Source: an uncultured Scytonema sp. | GTDB taxonomy: Bacteria > Cyanobacteriota > Cyanobacteriia > Cyanobacteriales > Nostocaceae | NCBI GenBank assembly: GCA_937873135.1 | Contig: CALMVQ010000269.1 | Location: 1-34,298 of the forward strand | Length of the DNA stretch: 34,298 nucleotides | Direction of reading: 5' to 3' | Shown: positions 8,382 to 17,254 of the stretch, in pieces | How positions within the stretch are numbered: the first letter of the stretch is position 1 | Layout: every line of letters begins with the position of its first letter | Notes under the pieces: generated by a model | The model's input: only the letters and a program-made list of their open reading frames with translations | What the model was told of the DNA's origin: nothing | Database searches by the model: none | Position numbers and translations under genes: made by a program

Positions 8382-8395
8382 GAGTTAGGAGTTAG
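8371..8395 (+). repeat. TTAGGAG heptamer repeat over the cutA stop
   Basis: Three full copies of TTAGGAG plus TTAG. The cutA stop codon (8379-8381) lies within the array. Confidence 0.9.
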
Positions 8396-8441
8396 AAATT
8401 TAGTAACACCCTACTTCCCACTTCAAACACGTTCCACTCCC

Positions 8442-9383
8442 TTAGTTGTAAATAGCACTTGCTAAGCGCGTTGCTAAGTCAAAAATGTCCTCTTTGCGGG
8501 CAATTTCCTCAATCCATGCTGGAGGAATATTTTCCACGCCATAATAAATTCCAGCCAACCCACCTGTAACAGCAGCAGTGGTATCCGTATCACTGCCTAA
8601 ATTCACTGCTTTGAGCACTGCTTCTGCGTAGGAAGAACTATTGAGCAAACACCAAAGTGAAGCTTCCAGGGTATCTACAACATAGCCACTAGAACGAATT
8701 TCCTCTACTGGCAACTTGGCAATCTCCCCACTAAAAACTCTGACAAAATACGACATTTCTGTAGCGTACTTAGATGCAGAGTAAATTTGATGTATTTTTT
8801 GTAATCCTTGTTCGTAAGCAGTTTGCAGTTCAGCGCCTTCCAAAAGAGAAACTGCAATACTGATGTAAATACCGCAGGCAATTTGTGATCTTAAATGGGC
8901 GTGGGTAATACAAGAGACTTGATGCGTCCGCAAAATCAGTTCTGAAAAATTCAAGGTTTTGTGATAGAAAGCGATTGGCAAAATTCTCATTAAAGAACCA
9001 TTTCCATTACTTTTTTCACTCTTTCCGCCAGCTTCTAGAGGTGGAACTCCCTGTTGCCAATTATTGATCGCCTGGAACGTCGTATTCCCAACGTCAAATA
9101 CCTTACCGCGTGCAGTCCAGTATGCTTCGTTATACCAACAAGAGAAGGAATTGGCTATAGCTTCCAACGAACACCCCTGACAAAGACATTCTGCTAAGCA
9201 AAATGTTAGTGAACTATCATCAGACCATGTGCCTGGTGGTACATTCCAAGTTCCATAACCCAGCATTGATGTTACAGGAGTTTTAACTCGTTCAGCACGG
9301 TTTGTGAACTCAACTGGTACACCCAAAGCATCACCCACACACAACCCCATTAAAGCCGATAAGGTTTTTGCAGTGGTTGACAT
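8442..9383 (-). CDS. ADP-ribosylglycohydrolase family protein
   Basis: 313 residues with the DraG/ARH fold signatures: GLCVGDALGVPVEF at the N-terminus, the Mg-binding TWSDDSS at 52-58, NGNGSLMR at 126-133 and the second metal-binding motif GSDTDTTAAVTGG at 263-275. These enzymes remove ADP-ribose from proteins (as DraG does from nitrogenase reductase) or from other substrates. All metal-binding positions are present, so the enzyme should be active. The substrate is unknown; no DraT-like transferase or nitrogenase gene is in the window. The start is supported by a GGAGAGA just upstream on the minus strand. Confidence 0.93.
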   Translation of the reverse strand: MSTTAKTLSALMGLCVGDALGVPVEFTNRAERVKTPVTSMLGYGTWNVPPGTWSDDSSLTFCLAECLCQGCSLEAIANSFSCWYNEAYWTARGKVFDVGNTTFQAINNWQQGVPPLEAGGKSEKSNGNGSLMRILPIAFYHKTLNFSELILRTHQVSCITHAHLRSQIACGIYISIAVSLLEGAELQTAYEQGLQKIHQIYSASKYATEMSYFVRVFSGEIAKLPVEEIRSSGYVVDTLEASLWCLLNSSSYAEAVLKAVNLGSDTDTTAAVTGGLAGIYYGVENIPPAWIEEIARKEDIFDLATRLASAIYN

Positions 9384-9432
9384 AATTCTCTCTCCTTCTT
9401 ATAAAAAATTTACATTCCTAACTGTATTCTCA

Positions 9433-9487
9433 AAGCATTTCAACATTTGTATATATATTTAGGTTTTTTTGGACCTACCTACTTAAT
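9433..9487 (+). promoter_or_regulatory. 55-nt conserved upstream block, copy A
   Basis: It matches 27981-28035 at 46 of 55 positions with no gaps (35 of the first 38). The core is TCAACATTTGT, one variable base, then TATATATTTAGGTT; the block ends with TACTTAAT. It lies about 270 bp before the small barrel gene. It may contain a promoter or operator, or be a repeat; the matching placement before two probable exported proteins favours regulation. Confidence 0.6.
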
Positions 9488-9504
9488 AGCTAATAGCTAA
9501 TAGC
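9484..9504 (+). repeat. TAATAGC heptamer repeat
   Basis: Three exact copies of TAATAGC in tandem, of the STRR class, touching the end of the conserved upstream block. Confidence 0.9.
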
Positions 9505-9755
9505 TATTAACCAAATGTTACTTACGTGTGCCAATTACAAAAGTGTCTGATATTGCATATATTTTTCCGGACATAAACTTTCCTATATGTATTTCTAACA
9601 GCTCAATCAGAGATTTAAAGGGGAAATATACAATTGAATTGTGTGCATCAATAAGAACAATAAATTAAATAATTTGGCAGGTAGGTATGGAACCTTTTAG
9701 TTTCTTTTCCGACATTGAGTATAAAGGTAACCCCCTACAAAATTTTGCAAAAAAT

Positions 9756-10295
9756 ATGCAATACTTTCTTAAGTCCTTTGTGACTATTTCTGCATTTTCT
9801 TCCTTAGTAGTTGCTCCGATGTTTCTTTCAGCCGGTCAAGCTTCTGCTGAAGAGAAAGGAACTGATGCAAGCTATGTTGGTGCTGGTATTTCTGCTGGAG
9901 TTTCAAATGGTGGTAGTAAAACTGGTGGCGATGCAGCTAAATTTGGTGGGAATGTAACAGGTCGCTTGAAGTTAGATAATACACCTCTTTCTGTACGCAC
10001 TCATGTCCTTTGGAGTAATGAGACGGCTACAGTGGTTCCGCAAGTTTCCGTAGATGCAGGAATTGCTAAAAATACTAACGCTTATATAGGTGCTGGCTAC
10101 TCTTTTGTAGAAGATCAAGGTAAACCAACTCCTTTAGGTAACAAAAACGGAGTAGCGGTAACTGCTGGTGTAGAATCTGAAGTCTCTAAAAACTTTATGG
10201 TTTACAGCAATGCGACTTTAGGAGTTAATACTTACAAACGTAGTCCGGCTTCTGCCTTGAGCATTAATAGTGGTATAGGCTTACGCTTTAAATAA
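9756..10295 (+). CDS. Small predicted outer-membrane beta-barrel protein
   Basis: 179 residues from the ATG at 9756. The signal peptide is clear (MQYFLKSFVTISAFSSLVV, then FLSAGQASA before EEK). An upstream start at 9687 would place 23 polar residues before this signal and is less likely. The mature part is made of short alternating beta strands rich in Gly, Val and Asn (YVGAGISAGVS, VSVDAGIAK, AYIGAGYSFV, GVAVTAGVESEV) and ends in Gly-Leu-Arg-Phe-Lys, close to the terminal aromatic signature of outer-membrane proteins. At this size an eight-stranded barrel is plausible. Function unknown. Its upstream region shares a 55-nt block with the second subtilase gene. Confidence 0.8.
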   Translation: MQYFLKSFVTISAFSSLVVAPMFLSAGQASAEEKGTDASYVGAGISAGVSNGGSKTGGDAAKFGGNVTGRLKLDNTPLSVRTHVLWSNETATVVPQVSVDAGIAKNTNAYIGAGYSFVEDQGKPTPLGNKNGVAVTAGVESEVSKNFMVYSNATLGVNTYKRSPASALSINSGIGLRFK

Positions 10296-10638
10296 AACTG
10301 AAATATCGCTCTTCGCCATGACACATTTAGATTGCACATTAATAAGTAAGCGTTGTCCTTAGTTATTAGTCATTGGTCATTTGCTATAAAGGACTCATGA
10401 CTAATGAAACGCCAAGAGCGAAAAAAGTGTAATACAGACGCACATTTGACTCATAATTAAGATAGCTGGGTTTACTAAGTGTTTCATCACTGAGAAATCC
10501 AGCTTTTTATCATGTTAAAATTATAAAAATCCTCTTTATTCCGACCGAATTTCCGAGGATAAAATAGCCGAAAGGTTGCTTGTAACTCCCGACTTCGGCG
10601 CTTACTGATGCCTTATTTGAGAATACTGTACCACTTCA
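10296..10638. other. Intergenic, 343 bp, with one hairpin
   Basis: Apart from the hairpin at 10365-10405 and AT-rich sequence I see no gene. It should hold the sulfite reductase promoter; TTGACT at 10447 could be a -35 but I find no well-spaced -10. Confidence 0.4.
10365..10405 (+). terminator. Hairpin after the barrel gene
   Basis: ATTAGTCAT and ATGACTAAT form a perfect 9-bp stem with a 23-nt loop. There is no good T-run, so it may be a dispersed repeat instead; the same TTAGTCATT core recurs at 27487. Confidence 0.4.
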
Positions 10639-12669
10639 ATGGTTAAATCTGCTTCTCCTCCAAACACAACCCGTAAGCCTTCCAAAGTAGAAGTCCTCAA
10701 GGAACAGAGCAATTTTTTGCGCGAACCAGTAGCAACTGAATTACTTCAGGACACAACTCACTTTAGTGAAGATGCGGTTCAAATTCTGAAGTTTCATGGC
10801 TCTTACCAACAGGATAACCGCGACAATCGGGTTAAGGGACAGGAAAAAGATTATCAGTTCATGCTAAGGACGAGAAATCCTGGTGGGTTTGTACCGCCAC
10901 AACTCTATCTAACTTTGGATAAGTTGGCTGATGATTATGGTAATCACACCTTGCGAGCAACCACTCGTCAAGGATTTCAGATCCACGGGATTTTGAAGAA
11001 AAATCTCAAGGCATCAGTTGCCGCTATTATCAAAAATCTGGGTTCAACGTTGGGCGCTTGCGGAGACTTGAACCGCAACGTTATGGCTCCCCCTGCTCCC
11101 TTTAAAAATAAACCTGAGTATCAGTATGCTTGGGAATATGCTGATAATGTTGCTCAATTACTGACACCACAAACTGGCGCTTATTACGAGATTTGGCTGG
11201 ATGGAGAAATGGCAATCAGCGCCGAAGAAAATCCAGAGGTAAAAGCGGCTAGACAGCGTAATGGGACTGGGACAGTCTTCCACGACACAGAAGAACCTAT
11301 CTATGGTTCTCATTATATGCCCCGCAAGTTCAAAGTTTCGGTAACAGTTCCGGGGGATAATTCAATTGATCTGTACACTCAAGACCTCTCTTTAGTCGTC
11401 ATTACGAATGACTCTTCTGAATTGGAGGGATTTAACGTATTTGCTGGTGGCGGTTTAGGAAGAACACATAACAAGGAAGAAACTTTTGCTCGTTTGGCAG
11501 ATCCAATTTGCTTCGTAGCAAAAGAAGATGTATACGACATCATCAAGGCAATTGTCGCTACTCAAAGAGATTACGGCGATCGCACGGATCGTCGTCACGC
11601 CAGGTTGAAATATTTAATCCAAGACTGGGGCGTCGAGAAGTTCCAGTCGATGGTGGAAAAATATTTTGGCAAACAACTGGCACCCTTTAAACCCCTGCCA
11701 GACTTTAAATATCAAGACTTCCTGGGTTGGAACGAACAAGGTGACGGGAAACTTTTCTTGGGCATTTCCGTTGACAATGGTCGCATTAAGGATGAAGGAA
11801 GCTTCCAACTGAAAACTGCTTTGCGGGAAATTGTTAAGAAATTTAACTTACCCATTCGCCTGACACCCCATCACAACGTCATCTTTTGCGATATTGTACC
11901 CAAAAATAAGCAAGCAATTCAAAAGATTCTCAACACTCACGGCGTTGTCTTTAATCCTGAGGAAATTGAACCGCTAGTTAGGTATGCAATGGCTTGCCCA
12001 GCAATGCCGACTTGCGGCTTGGCAGTTACCGAATCGGAAAGAGCAATACCGGGAATTTTGGAGCGAATTCGTGCACTTTTAGATAAAAATGGTTTACAAA
12101 AAGAGCATTTTGTGGTAAGGATGACTGGCTGCCCTAATGGCTGCGCTCGTCCTTATATGGCGGAACTTGGCTTTGTCGGTAGCGCTCCGGAGGCTTATCA
12201 ACTGTGGCTGGGAGGTTCGCAAGATCAAACGCGGCTTGCATTACCTTACATGGAGCGGCTGCACCATAATGATTTGGAAACCCAGCTAGAACCAATTTTT
12301 GTGTACTTCCGGCAGTCACGCCAACCAGAAGAAAGATTTGGGGATTTTTGCGATCGCGTCGGTTTCGATGCCATCCGCGAGTTTGCGGCTCAGTACGAGT
12401 CGCAAACTGCTGTTCAGCCAGACATAACTGACGACAGCGATGGTTTAGTGGAGACAATGGCAGACTCGACAACTGCATCCGTGACAGAAGAAAGCGAGCA
12501 GCAGGTAGTCGCGATCGCCAATACAACCACGGCATCAAACAAAGCACGGCATCGCATTAGTCTCAAGGATGAAGTTTACAGCAATCTCAAGAAAGCTGCT
12601 GAAAGCCAAGGAAAGTCGATGACTGACTTGGTAAATGATGCGCTGAAAGGTTACTTGGAAAATCTGTAG
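10639..12669 (+). CDS. sir: Ferredoxin-sulfite reductase with C-terminal RHH extension
   Basis: 676 residues. The enzyme reduces sulfite to sulfide with six electrons from ferredoxin in the sulfur assimilation pathway. The two halves of the nitrite/sulfite reductase fold are complete, with [13 protein letters not shown] near the siroheme and the cluster ligands Cys453 and Cys459 (ACPAMPTCG) and Cys498 and Cys502 ([10 protein letters not shown]), the last bridging siroheme and the 4Fe-4S cluster. The family usually ends near residue 590-640. Here a Ser/Thr/Glu-rich linker (about 590-630) leads into [19 protein letters not shown] and [17 protein letters not shown], which looks like a CopG-type ribbon-helix-helix. 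Such a domain normally dimerises and binds DNA; its purpose on this enzyme is unknown. A strong hairpin follows the stop. Confidence 0.95.
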   Translation: MVKSASPPNTTRKPSKVEVLKEQSNFLREPVATELLQDTTHFSEDAVQILKFHGSYQQDNRDNRVKGQEKDYQFMLRTRNPGGFVPPQLYLTLDKLADDYGNHTLRATTRQGFQIHGILKKNLKASVAAIIKNLGSTLGACGDLNRNVMAPPAPFKNKPEYQYAWEYADNVAQLLTPQTGAYYEIWLDGEMAISAEENPEVKAARQRNGTGTVFHDTEEPIYGSHYMPRKFKVSVTVPGDNSIDLYTQDLSLVVITNDSSELEGFNVFAGGGLGRTHNKEETFARLADPICFVAKEDVYDIIKAIVATQRDYGDRTDRRHARLKYLIQDWGVEKFQSMVEKYFGKQLAPFKPLPDFKYQDFLGWNEQGDGKLFLGISVDNGRIKDEGSFQLKTALREIVKKFNLPIRLTPHHNVIFCDIVPKNKQAIQKILNTHGVVFNPEEIEPLVRYAMACPAMPTCGLAVTESERAIPGILERIRALLDKNGLQKEHFVVRMTGCPNGCARPYMAELGFVGSAPEAYQLWLGGSQDQTRLALPYMERLHHNDLETQLEPIFVYFRQSRQPEERFGDFCDRVGFDAIREFAAQYESQTAVQPDITDDSDGLVETMADSTTASVTEESEQQVVAIANTTTASNKARHRISLKDEVYSNLKKAAESQGKSMTDLVNDALKGYLENL

Positions 12670-12675
12670 CCGGAA

Positions 12676-12713
12676 CCTCACCCCTAACCCCCTCTCCGCT
12701 TCCAGAGAAGGGG
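12676..12713. repeat. CCCTAACCCCCTCTCC-type dispersed repeat
   Basis: The C-rich tract followed by GCTTCCAGAGAAGGGG is a variant of a palindromic repeat common between genes in filamentous cyanobacteria. A related, more degenerate copy is at 27209-27248. Confidence 0.55.
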
Positions 12714-12723
12714 CACGAAAATA

Positions 12724-12757
12724 AGACCCCCGACAACTTTTACGAAGTCGGGGGTCT
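12724..12757 (+). terminator. Strong hairpin downstream of sir
   Basis: AGACCCCCGAC pairs perfectly with GTCGGGGGTCT (11 bp, mostly G-C) around a 12-nt loop. No long T-run follows, which is usual in cyanobacteria. It probably ends sir transcription. Confidence 0.7.
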
Positions 12758-12889
12758 GGGTCTTGAGAGCAGATAAGATTGCTATAATAGAATACTAAGT
12801 ATTAGAATTAAAACAATGAATCAAGCGTTTTTGCTACCAAATTTAAGATAATCTAAATTAATTGAGATATTTCTCCGCAAAAACAAGCT

Positions 12890-13423
12890 ATGCAAAATAC
12901 GGGCGAATCACAGAAAACAAGGGGAAATCTAGAGCTTTTTCATGTTCAAACTAAGACTTCTATTGAATTGCCACTAAATGTTGCTGTCATTCGCATTGGT
13001 AAACCGAAAGACAAATTTATACCAGAAGTCAATGTTTCAAACTTTCCAAATGCCAATTTTGTTTCTCGCCTTCATGCAGAGATTCTTTTAGAAGAAAGCT
13101 CTTACTATATTGTGGATTTGGGAAGTGCCAATGGCACATATGTCAACAACATTAGGTTAGAGCCAAAAAAGCGCCACCCGCTCAACTTAGGAGATCAAAT
13201 AGACTTGACTAATGGAAGTAAAGTTACATTTTTATTTTTAGAGAAAGAAATCGTAGTTTATGAATCTGATACCGTATTAAATTATCCACCAACAGTGCTT
13301 CAGATTGAACTTGTTGCCAACATGGAACAAACTCCTCAGGAGCGTTTCAGCAATCTTGTATACTTAGTTAGAAAAACATTAAATGATAGTTTGCAATCAC
13401 TTAAAGAATTATTCAGGAAATAG
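12890..13423 (+). CDS. FHA-domain protein
   Basis: 177 residues. The forkhead-associated domain spans about residues 12-118 and has the phosphothreonine-binding residues: Arg-Ile-Gly at 35-37, Ser59-Arg60 and His62 in FVSRLHAEI, and GSANGTYVNN from 78. FHA domains bind phosphothreonine peptides, often those made by Ser/Thr kinases. After it comes a short helical tail (NLVYLVRKTLNDSLQSLKELF) that could oligomerise or bind a partner. No signal peptide or membrane span. A TATAAT at 12783 may be the -10. A broken CHAT protease gene lies convergently downstream; no kinase is in the window, so the ligand is unknown. Confidence 0.92.
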   Translation: MQNTGESQKTRGNLELFHVQTKTSIELPLNVAVIRIGKPKDKFIPEVNVSNFPNANFVSRLHAEILLEESSYYIVDLGSANGTYVNNIRLEPKKRHPLNLGDQIDLTNGSKVTFLFLEKEIVVYESDTVLNYPPTVLQIELVANMEQTPQERFSNLVYLVRKTLNDSLQSLKELFRK

Positions 13424-13481
13424 TCACTTGCTTCGCTCAAATTAAAAATTATCAATTTAAAATTAAAAATCTCAAGAATAT

Positions 13482-13814
13482 TCATAAAACGTAACGCACT
13501 CCACAATTATTACTTTTCGGGCACTTTTTCAAAATGAAATCCGCCCTCTTGGAAACCATCACAGTGATCGCCACTTCCTCAAAGCAAAGCTCACCAGTAC
13601 TTGTGCCATGCCCGGAAAAATGAACAATATGAGGTTCAAAATCTAGTATCGCTTGGCTGATATCTCCAGGACGCACAGAAAATGCGTAATCTAACTGAAA
13701 TGACGATCGCAAGTTGGCTTGTCGCAGACTTTCTTTGATATCTCGCAACTCCTTCTGTAAACGCAGCCTAACGGTATCAGTAGAATCAGCCGTTAAAAAC
13801 AGAATTCTAATCAT
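13482..13814 (-). pseudogene. Truncated CHAT-protease (caspase-like) gene
   Basis: The first 80 or so residues match the start of cyanobacterial CHAT proteins: MIRILFLTADSTDTVRLRLQ, RPGDISQAILDFEPHIVHFS and GHGTSTGELCFE, which includes the catalytic His of the clan CD fold. After that the sequence changes to a basic, unrelated tail and stops at 110 residues. The segment with the catalytic Cys (usually LNACYS) is absent. In another frame the tail region is open and reads GGFHFEKVPEK before a stop, so the junction may be a deletion joining two genes or a frameshift. I regard it as a non-functional fragment. Confidence 0.75.
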
Positions 13815-14037
13815 CCAGAATCACTCCATCAGTTAAATTACTTACCAGCTAGCGTTATTTTTAACTAAAACTAATTGTTATTTATGAATTTTGTTAGTGT
13901 GCCAACAGTGCGATTACGTGAATTAAATTCTTTAATTGTAAAATTTATTGAAGGGATATCAGTGTACTTCAATTCGAGCAAATACCTTTCCGGACACTCA
14001 ATCAATCATTCCTGCATTTAGCAACACTTAAAATCCC

Positions 14038-14781
14038 ATGGCTCAACTGCAAAGAATAGCGATCGCATCCTCTCAGTTCCAACAACAGCAAATTTTACTC
14101 ACCCAAGATCAACAACATTACTTAGGGCGAGTATTACGGTTGCGAGAAGGCGATCGCTTTATTGCAATGGATGGTCAGGGAAAATGGTGGCTGGCACAGC
14201 TAGAAGGAAATCTTGCAAGGGTTTTAGAAGCACTCTTAGTCCAAACTGAGTTACCTATATCTATTACGCTGATGGTAGCATTGCCAAAAGGGAATGGCTT
14301 TGATGATGTTGTACGGTGTACTACCGAACTAGGAGTTGCTATTATCACTCCCATCATCAGTGAACGTACTTTACTCAATCCCAGTCCGCAAAAACTTGAA
14401 CGCTGGCGGCGGATCGCTCAAGAAGCTGCGGAGCAATCAGAACGCTCTTTTATACCAACAATTTTAGAACCAGTTTCCTTTTCGTCAATAGTCAATAGTC
14501 AGGCATCATTTGTCACAAATCAATACATATGTGAGGCTCGAGGTAATTATCCCCACTTGCAAGATTGCGTATATAATCAAGGAGAAATAACAAATGATAC
14601 ACAAATAACAATTGCGATCGGGCCAGAGGGAGGATGGACAGAAATAGAAATTGAGAGTGCGATCGCTGCTCAATTCCAACCAGTTTCCCTTGGTCGTCGC
14701 ATCCTCAGAGCAGTCACAGCCCCTATTGTTGCCTTATCGATTGTGGCAGCGCAATTAGAATCAACAAATAAAGTGTATTAG
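14038..14781 (+). CDS. rsmE: 16S rRNA (uracil1498-N3)-methyltransferase
   Basis: 247 residues, normal length for RsmE. The N-terminal PUA-like domain has ILLTQDQQHYLGRVLRLREGD, and the C-terminal SPOUT domain has the trefoil-knot motifs for S-adenosylmethionine: LPKGNGFDDVVRCTTELGV, AIGPEGGWTEIEIE and SLGRRILRAVTAPIVALS. It methylates U1498 in the decoding region of 16S rRNA. Several HIP1 sites lie within the gene. The start is the ATG at 14038, followed directly by the conserved LQRI(A/F) region. Followed by the small coiled-coil gene on the same strand, with a gap of 135 bp. Confidence 0.96.
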   Translation: MAQLQRIAIASSQFQQQQILLTQDQQHYLGRVLRLREGDRFIAMDGQGKWWLAQLEGNLARVLEALLVQTELPISITLMVALPKGNGFDDVVRCTTELGVAIITPIISERTLLNPSPQKLERWRRIAQEAAEQSERSFIPTILEPVSFSSIVNSQASFVTNQYICEARGNYPHLQDCVYNQGEITNDTQITIAIGPEGGWTEIEIESAIAAQFQPVSLGRRILRAVTAPIVALSIVAAQLESTNKVY

Positions 14782-14916
14782 TCAACTACTCACACCAACA
14801 GAAGTGGGCTGGCATTGTGAGCAAGTAAACTAGGGAAAGAACACATAGGCAGCACAAAGAAATCAAGTGATGACTAAAACACCAGGTAGCTACGGCAATT
14901 TGAGAAAAAAATAAGT

Positions 14917-15201
14917 ATGACAGAAACACCTGAAAGTCGATTAGACAGGATTGAGGCTGCATTAGACCGTCAAGTTGCGGTGAATGCGGATTTGCGAACA
15001 TCGGTTACTGAGCTCAGGGCAACCGCTGAAGCTTTAGTACAAGTTGTCACGCTACATCAACAGAACTTTGAGCAATTAGCAGCAGAATTAAATGCCGATA
15101 GGCAACAAATAGCACAAGATCGTCAAGAGTGGCGTTCTCAAATCCAACGTATTTGGGAGCATTTAGAACGTCAGTCTAGTAATAGACCAGACCAGACATG
15201 A
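14917..15201 (+). CDS. Small coiled-coil protein
   Basis: 94 residues, almost wholly helical. Heptad-like spacing runs from RLDRIEAALDRQ through LRTSVTELRATAEALVQV to RQQIAQDRQEWRSQIQRIWE. It is hydrophilic, with no signal peptide, membrane helix or Cys. Proteins of this pattern are common in cyanobacteria as small conserved hypotheticals; they may be structural or scaffold parts. It lies between rsmE and a TPR gene on the same strand, separated from the latter by a dispersed palindromic repeat. Function unknown. Confidence 0.75.
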   Translation: MTETPESRLDRIEAALDRQVAVNADLRTSVTELRATAEALVQVVTLHQQNFEQLAAELNADRQQIAQDRQEWRSQIQRIWEHLERQSSNRPDQT

Positions 15202-15235
15202 AAATAGCTGTAAGTTACGAGTGAGGAAATTATAA

Positions 15236-15304
15236 GTAGGGGCAGGTTTAATTAGATAATCTACCTGGGCAAAATGAAAATGAATCGGTAAAACCTGCCC
15301 CTCC
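15236..15304. repeat. GTAGGGGC-GGTTTAAT palindromic repeat, copy 1
   Basis: Left arm GTAGGGGCAGGTTT (15236-15249) pairs with AAACCTGCCCCTCC (15291-15304), 13 of 14 bases. The interior shares GATAA and CTGGG with the copy at 24255. It is a 69-nt MITE-like dispersed repeat, placed between two same-strand genes. Confidence 0.8.
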
Positions 15305-15319
15305 TCCTCATTTAAAAAT

Positions 15320-16411
15320 ATGCTTGAGCAAATTGCCGCCGCTTTTGAGAAAAAAGATTATCACACTGCTGCTAAATTACTCAAACACCTCCGAAAAGAG
15401 TCACCGGAAAATCCTTGGGGGCAATTTTATATAGGACGGCTGTATGAAGTTTCCGGAAAGCGCCAAGAAGCACAAAAAATATATCAGCAACTTTTGCGTA
15501 GTACGCCGAATGTGAAAATCTTAAATCAAACTCGTCAGGGTTTGCAGCGGCTGCAAGAAATCGAACTTGATGAACGACAACAAGCTATTGTCCAAGCGAC
15601 ATCTAATGCAAGTGATACTAAATTTGGTGTCTTAGTTTTAGAAACCATCAGCAATGAACTGAAAACCCAAGCAGCGCAAAAATTCGCCCAGATTATGCAG
15701 CTAGAACCTTACAGCGCACGGTTAGTTTTACCAAGTCGCGGTTGGCGCGTGTATCGTAGCGGGGCAATCGGGGAATTAAAATTTTATGGTCAGCAGCTAC
15801 AAAAAGCTGCAATTCCCTGCTTTTGGACAACGTTAGCTGAAATTCAGAAAATTCAAGTTTTTCAAGTCAACTATTTCCCAAAATCTACACCAACTACTGT
15901 TGTTTGCCGCAATCAAGCAAATCAACTCGGTTCCCTCAGCTTTGATTGGTCTGAAGTAAAAGCGCGTGTACTGGGATTGTTGCCTATCTTTGAGGAAGTG
16001 GCAGATCGGGACGTGCGGGGTAAATGGGAAAGAAAAACCCAAACCCAAGACTACTTCCATTTTTGCGATTTACACTTACCTAACAGACATTGCATTCTAC
16101 GACTTTCGGATCACATTTACGACTTTCAGCAAGGCATAGAAATTACTCCTCAAGCAAACTTGAATACAATCAGAAGTAATTGGAATAGTTTACTTGATTG
16201 GCTTAATCAACAAATGCACATTAGCGATCCTTTAGTTCAGGTTTGGTCAGACTTTACTCCATTTGCAGAAACTGTACTGGAGCAGACGGAAATCTTGAAT
16301 CAAATGCAATCTCACATTCACTTGTTTCGGAGAGAACAAACCAATTGGGACCCAGCATTTCATTTATATAGTGGACTGGTTTTTGTAAAAAACTTCAGTA
16401 AGCAATCATAA
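15320..16411 (+). CDS. TPR-containing protein, conserved in cyanobacteria
   Basis: 363 residues. Residues 1-75 form about two tetratricopeptide repeats (AAAFEKKDYHTAAKLLKHL, GQFYIGRLYEVSGKRQEAQKIYQQLL), which usually mediate protein contacts. The remainder (about 95-363) is a distinct domain with FGVLVLETISNELKTQAAQKFAQIMQLEPYSA-type helices and later beta-rich parts rich in Trp and Phe (GWRVYRSGAIGELKFYG). No signal peptide or membrane span, so it is probably cytosolic. I see no catalytic motif. The architecture is one I associate with conserved cyanobacterial proteins of unknown function. Confidence 0.85.
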   Translation: MLEQIAAAFEKKDYHTAAKLLKHLRKESPENPWGQFYIGRLYEVSGKRQEAQKIYQQLLRSTPNVKILNQTRQGLQRLQEIELDERQQAIVQATSNASDTKFGVLVLETISNELKTQAAQKFAQIMQLEPYSARLVLPSRGWRVYRSGAIGELKFYGQQLQKAAIPCFWTTLAEIQKIQVFQVNYFPKSTPTTVVCRNQANQLGSLSFDWSEVKARVLGLLPIFEEVADRDVRGKWERKTQTQDYFHFCDLHLPNRHCILRLSDHIYDFQQGIEITPQANLNTIRSNWNSLLDWLNQQMHISDPLVQVWSDFTPFAETVLEQTEILNQMQSHIHLFRREQTNWDPAFHLYSGLVFVKNFSKQS

Positions 16412-16576
16412 CCATAGCAGTCCAAAACTTTCGTAATAAATCTTTAAATATTCCTCGAATAATTCTGCACCGAATTACTAAAAATCTTTCTGAAGCGCGA
16501 TTGCTGGGAAACGTTAGGTCTTCAGGCAGGGGTCGTTCAGCATAGCTGACGAATTCCCTTTGCCTTCTCAACTTGT

Positions 16577-16999
16577 TTAACTTTGAGTTTTACTTAGGAA
16601 GTTAACTTTTTGGGCTGTTCCTGTGAGGCGCAGAATGTCATAAGTCTGTATCTGCCCTTCAAGGATGCTCGGACGACCGCGTTGGCGAGTGCGCTGGGTA
16701 GTTAGAATCGCCTCGGTTTGAATGGGTTTCTCTCCATTAGATACCAGATTGATAGTTGGTACTAGTAGAGTCAGCCTAATTTCCTTCCCTGTATCAGCGT
16801 CAGGTTCAACGAGTACTGTAACTAGCTTGCCGATCGCAGTCTCTAGCGTGCTAATTTCATCGCCTCTGAATTGGCGGCTGAGCTTCCGAGTGTTATAAGT
16901 CAACTCCGACTCACCGATGAAACTAGTTGTCGAGTAACTGATTTGTGTGTCTTTGGCGTGGAGTTCAAAGCTATTCGGCTCAATGATTTGTTCAGTCAT
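16577..16999 (-). CDS. Hypothetical beta-rich protein
   Basis: 140 residues. The sequence alternates short strands with charged turns (TQISYSTTSFIGESELTYNT, KLVTVLVEPDADTGKEIRLTLLVP, DILRLTGTAQKVNFL). It has no signal peptide, membrane helix, Cys or recognisable catalytic motif. Codon use and even amino-acid composition support it as a real gene. A 7-bp hairpin (17038-17062) lies upstream. I do not recognise the family beyond a sense that similar proteins occur in other cyanobacteria. Confidence 0.65.
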   Translation of the reverse strand: MTEQIIEPNSFELHAKDTQISYSTTSFIGESELTYNTRKLSRQFRGDEISTLETAIGKLVTVLVEPDADTGKEIRLTLLVPTINLVSNGEKPIQTEAILTTQRTRQRGRPSILEGQIQTYDILRLTGTAQKVNFLSKTQS

Positions 17000-17037
17000 G
17001 CTTCTATTCTGCTCCTTGGTATTGTTAGTGATTTATT

Positions 17038-17062
17038 TAATAGGTGCTTGTTCAGCCTATTA
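17038..17062. repeat. Short inverted repeat upstream of the 16999 gene
   Basis: TAATAGG and CCTATTA flank an 11-nt spacer, about 40 bp before the start of the minus-strand gene. It could be an operator or a leader hairpin. Confidence 0.35.
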
Positions 17063-17254
17063 GTAACCTGCTAAATTCTTAATAGCTGTCATTGAAATCA
17101 ACTTATGCACTTTTTATACATGCATTAAAAAGCTAATGGCGTCCGGCTGAAACAAAGAAGTATTAATAAAAACGTATCTGTTCAGAGGGTTGCAACACTT
17201 GCAGGATAGAAGCATCTCTGGGAAGAGGTAGCTCATTTGTCATAATTTAAACCA

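Larger units (their letters stand above)
9384..9755. other. Intergenic region with shared upstream block and repeat
   Basis: This 372-bp gap separates two divergent genes. It contains the 55-nt block shared with the region before the second subtilase (9433-9487), directly followed by a TAATAGC heptamer array. The rest is AT-rich. No gene is seen; the open frame from 9687 is a leader extension I do not accept. Confidence 0.6.

Noticed and set aside
7988-8395. CRISPR array
   Set aside because: Units are 7 nt, with no spacers; these are STRR arrays. No CRISPR array or cas gene is seen in the window.
9687-9755. Start of the small barrel protein at 9687
   Set aside because: It would put 23 polar residues before a good signal peptide; the ATG at 9756 fits better.
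10447-10480. Sigma-70 promoter of sulfite reductase
   Set aside because: A TTGACT is present but no -10 at proper spacing.
12134-12547. Minus-strand 137-codon frame under the sulfite reductase end
   Set aside because: Shadow of the conserved cluster region and the RHH tail.
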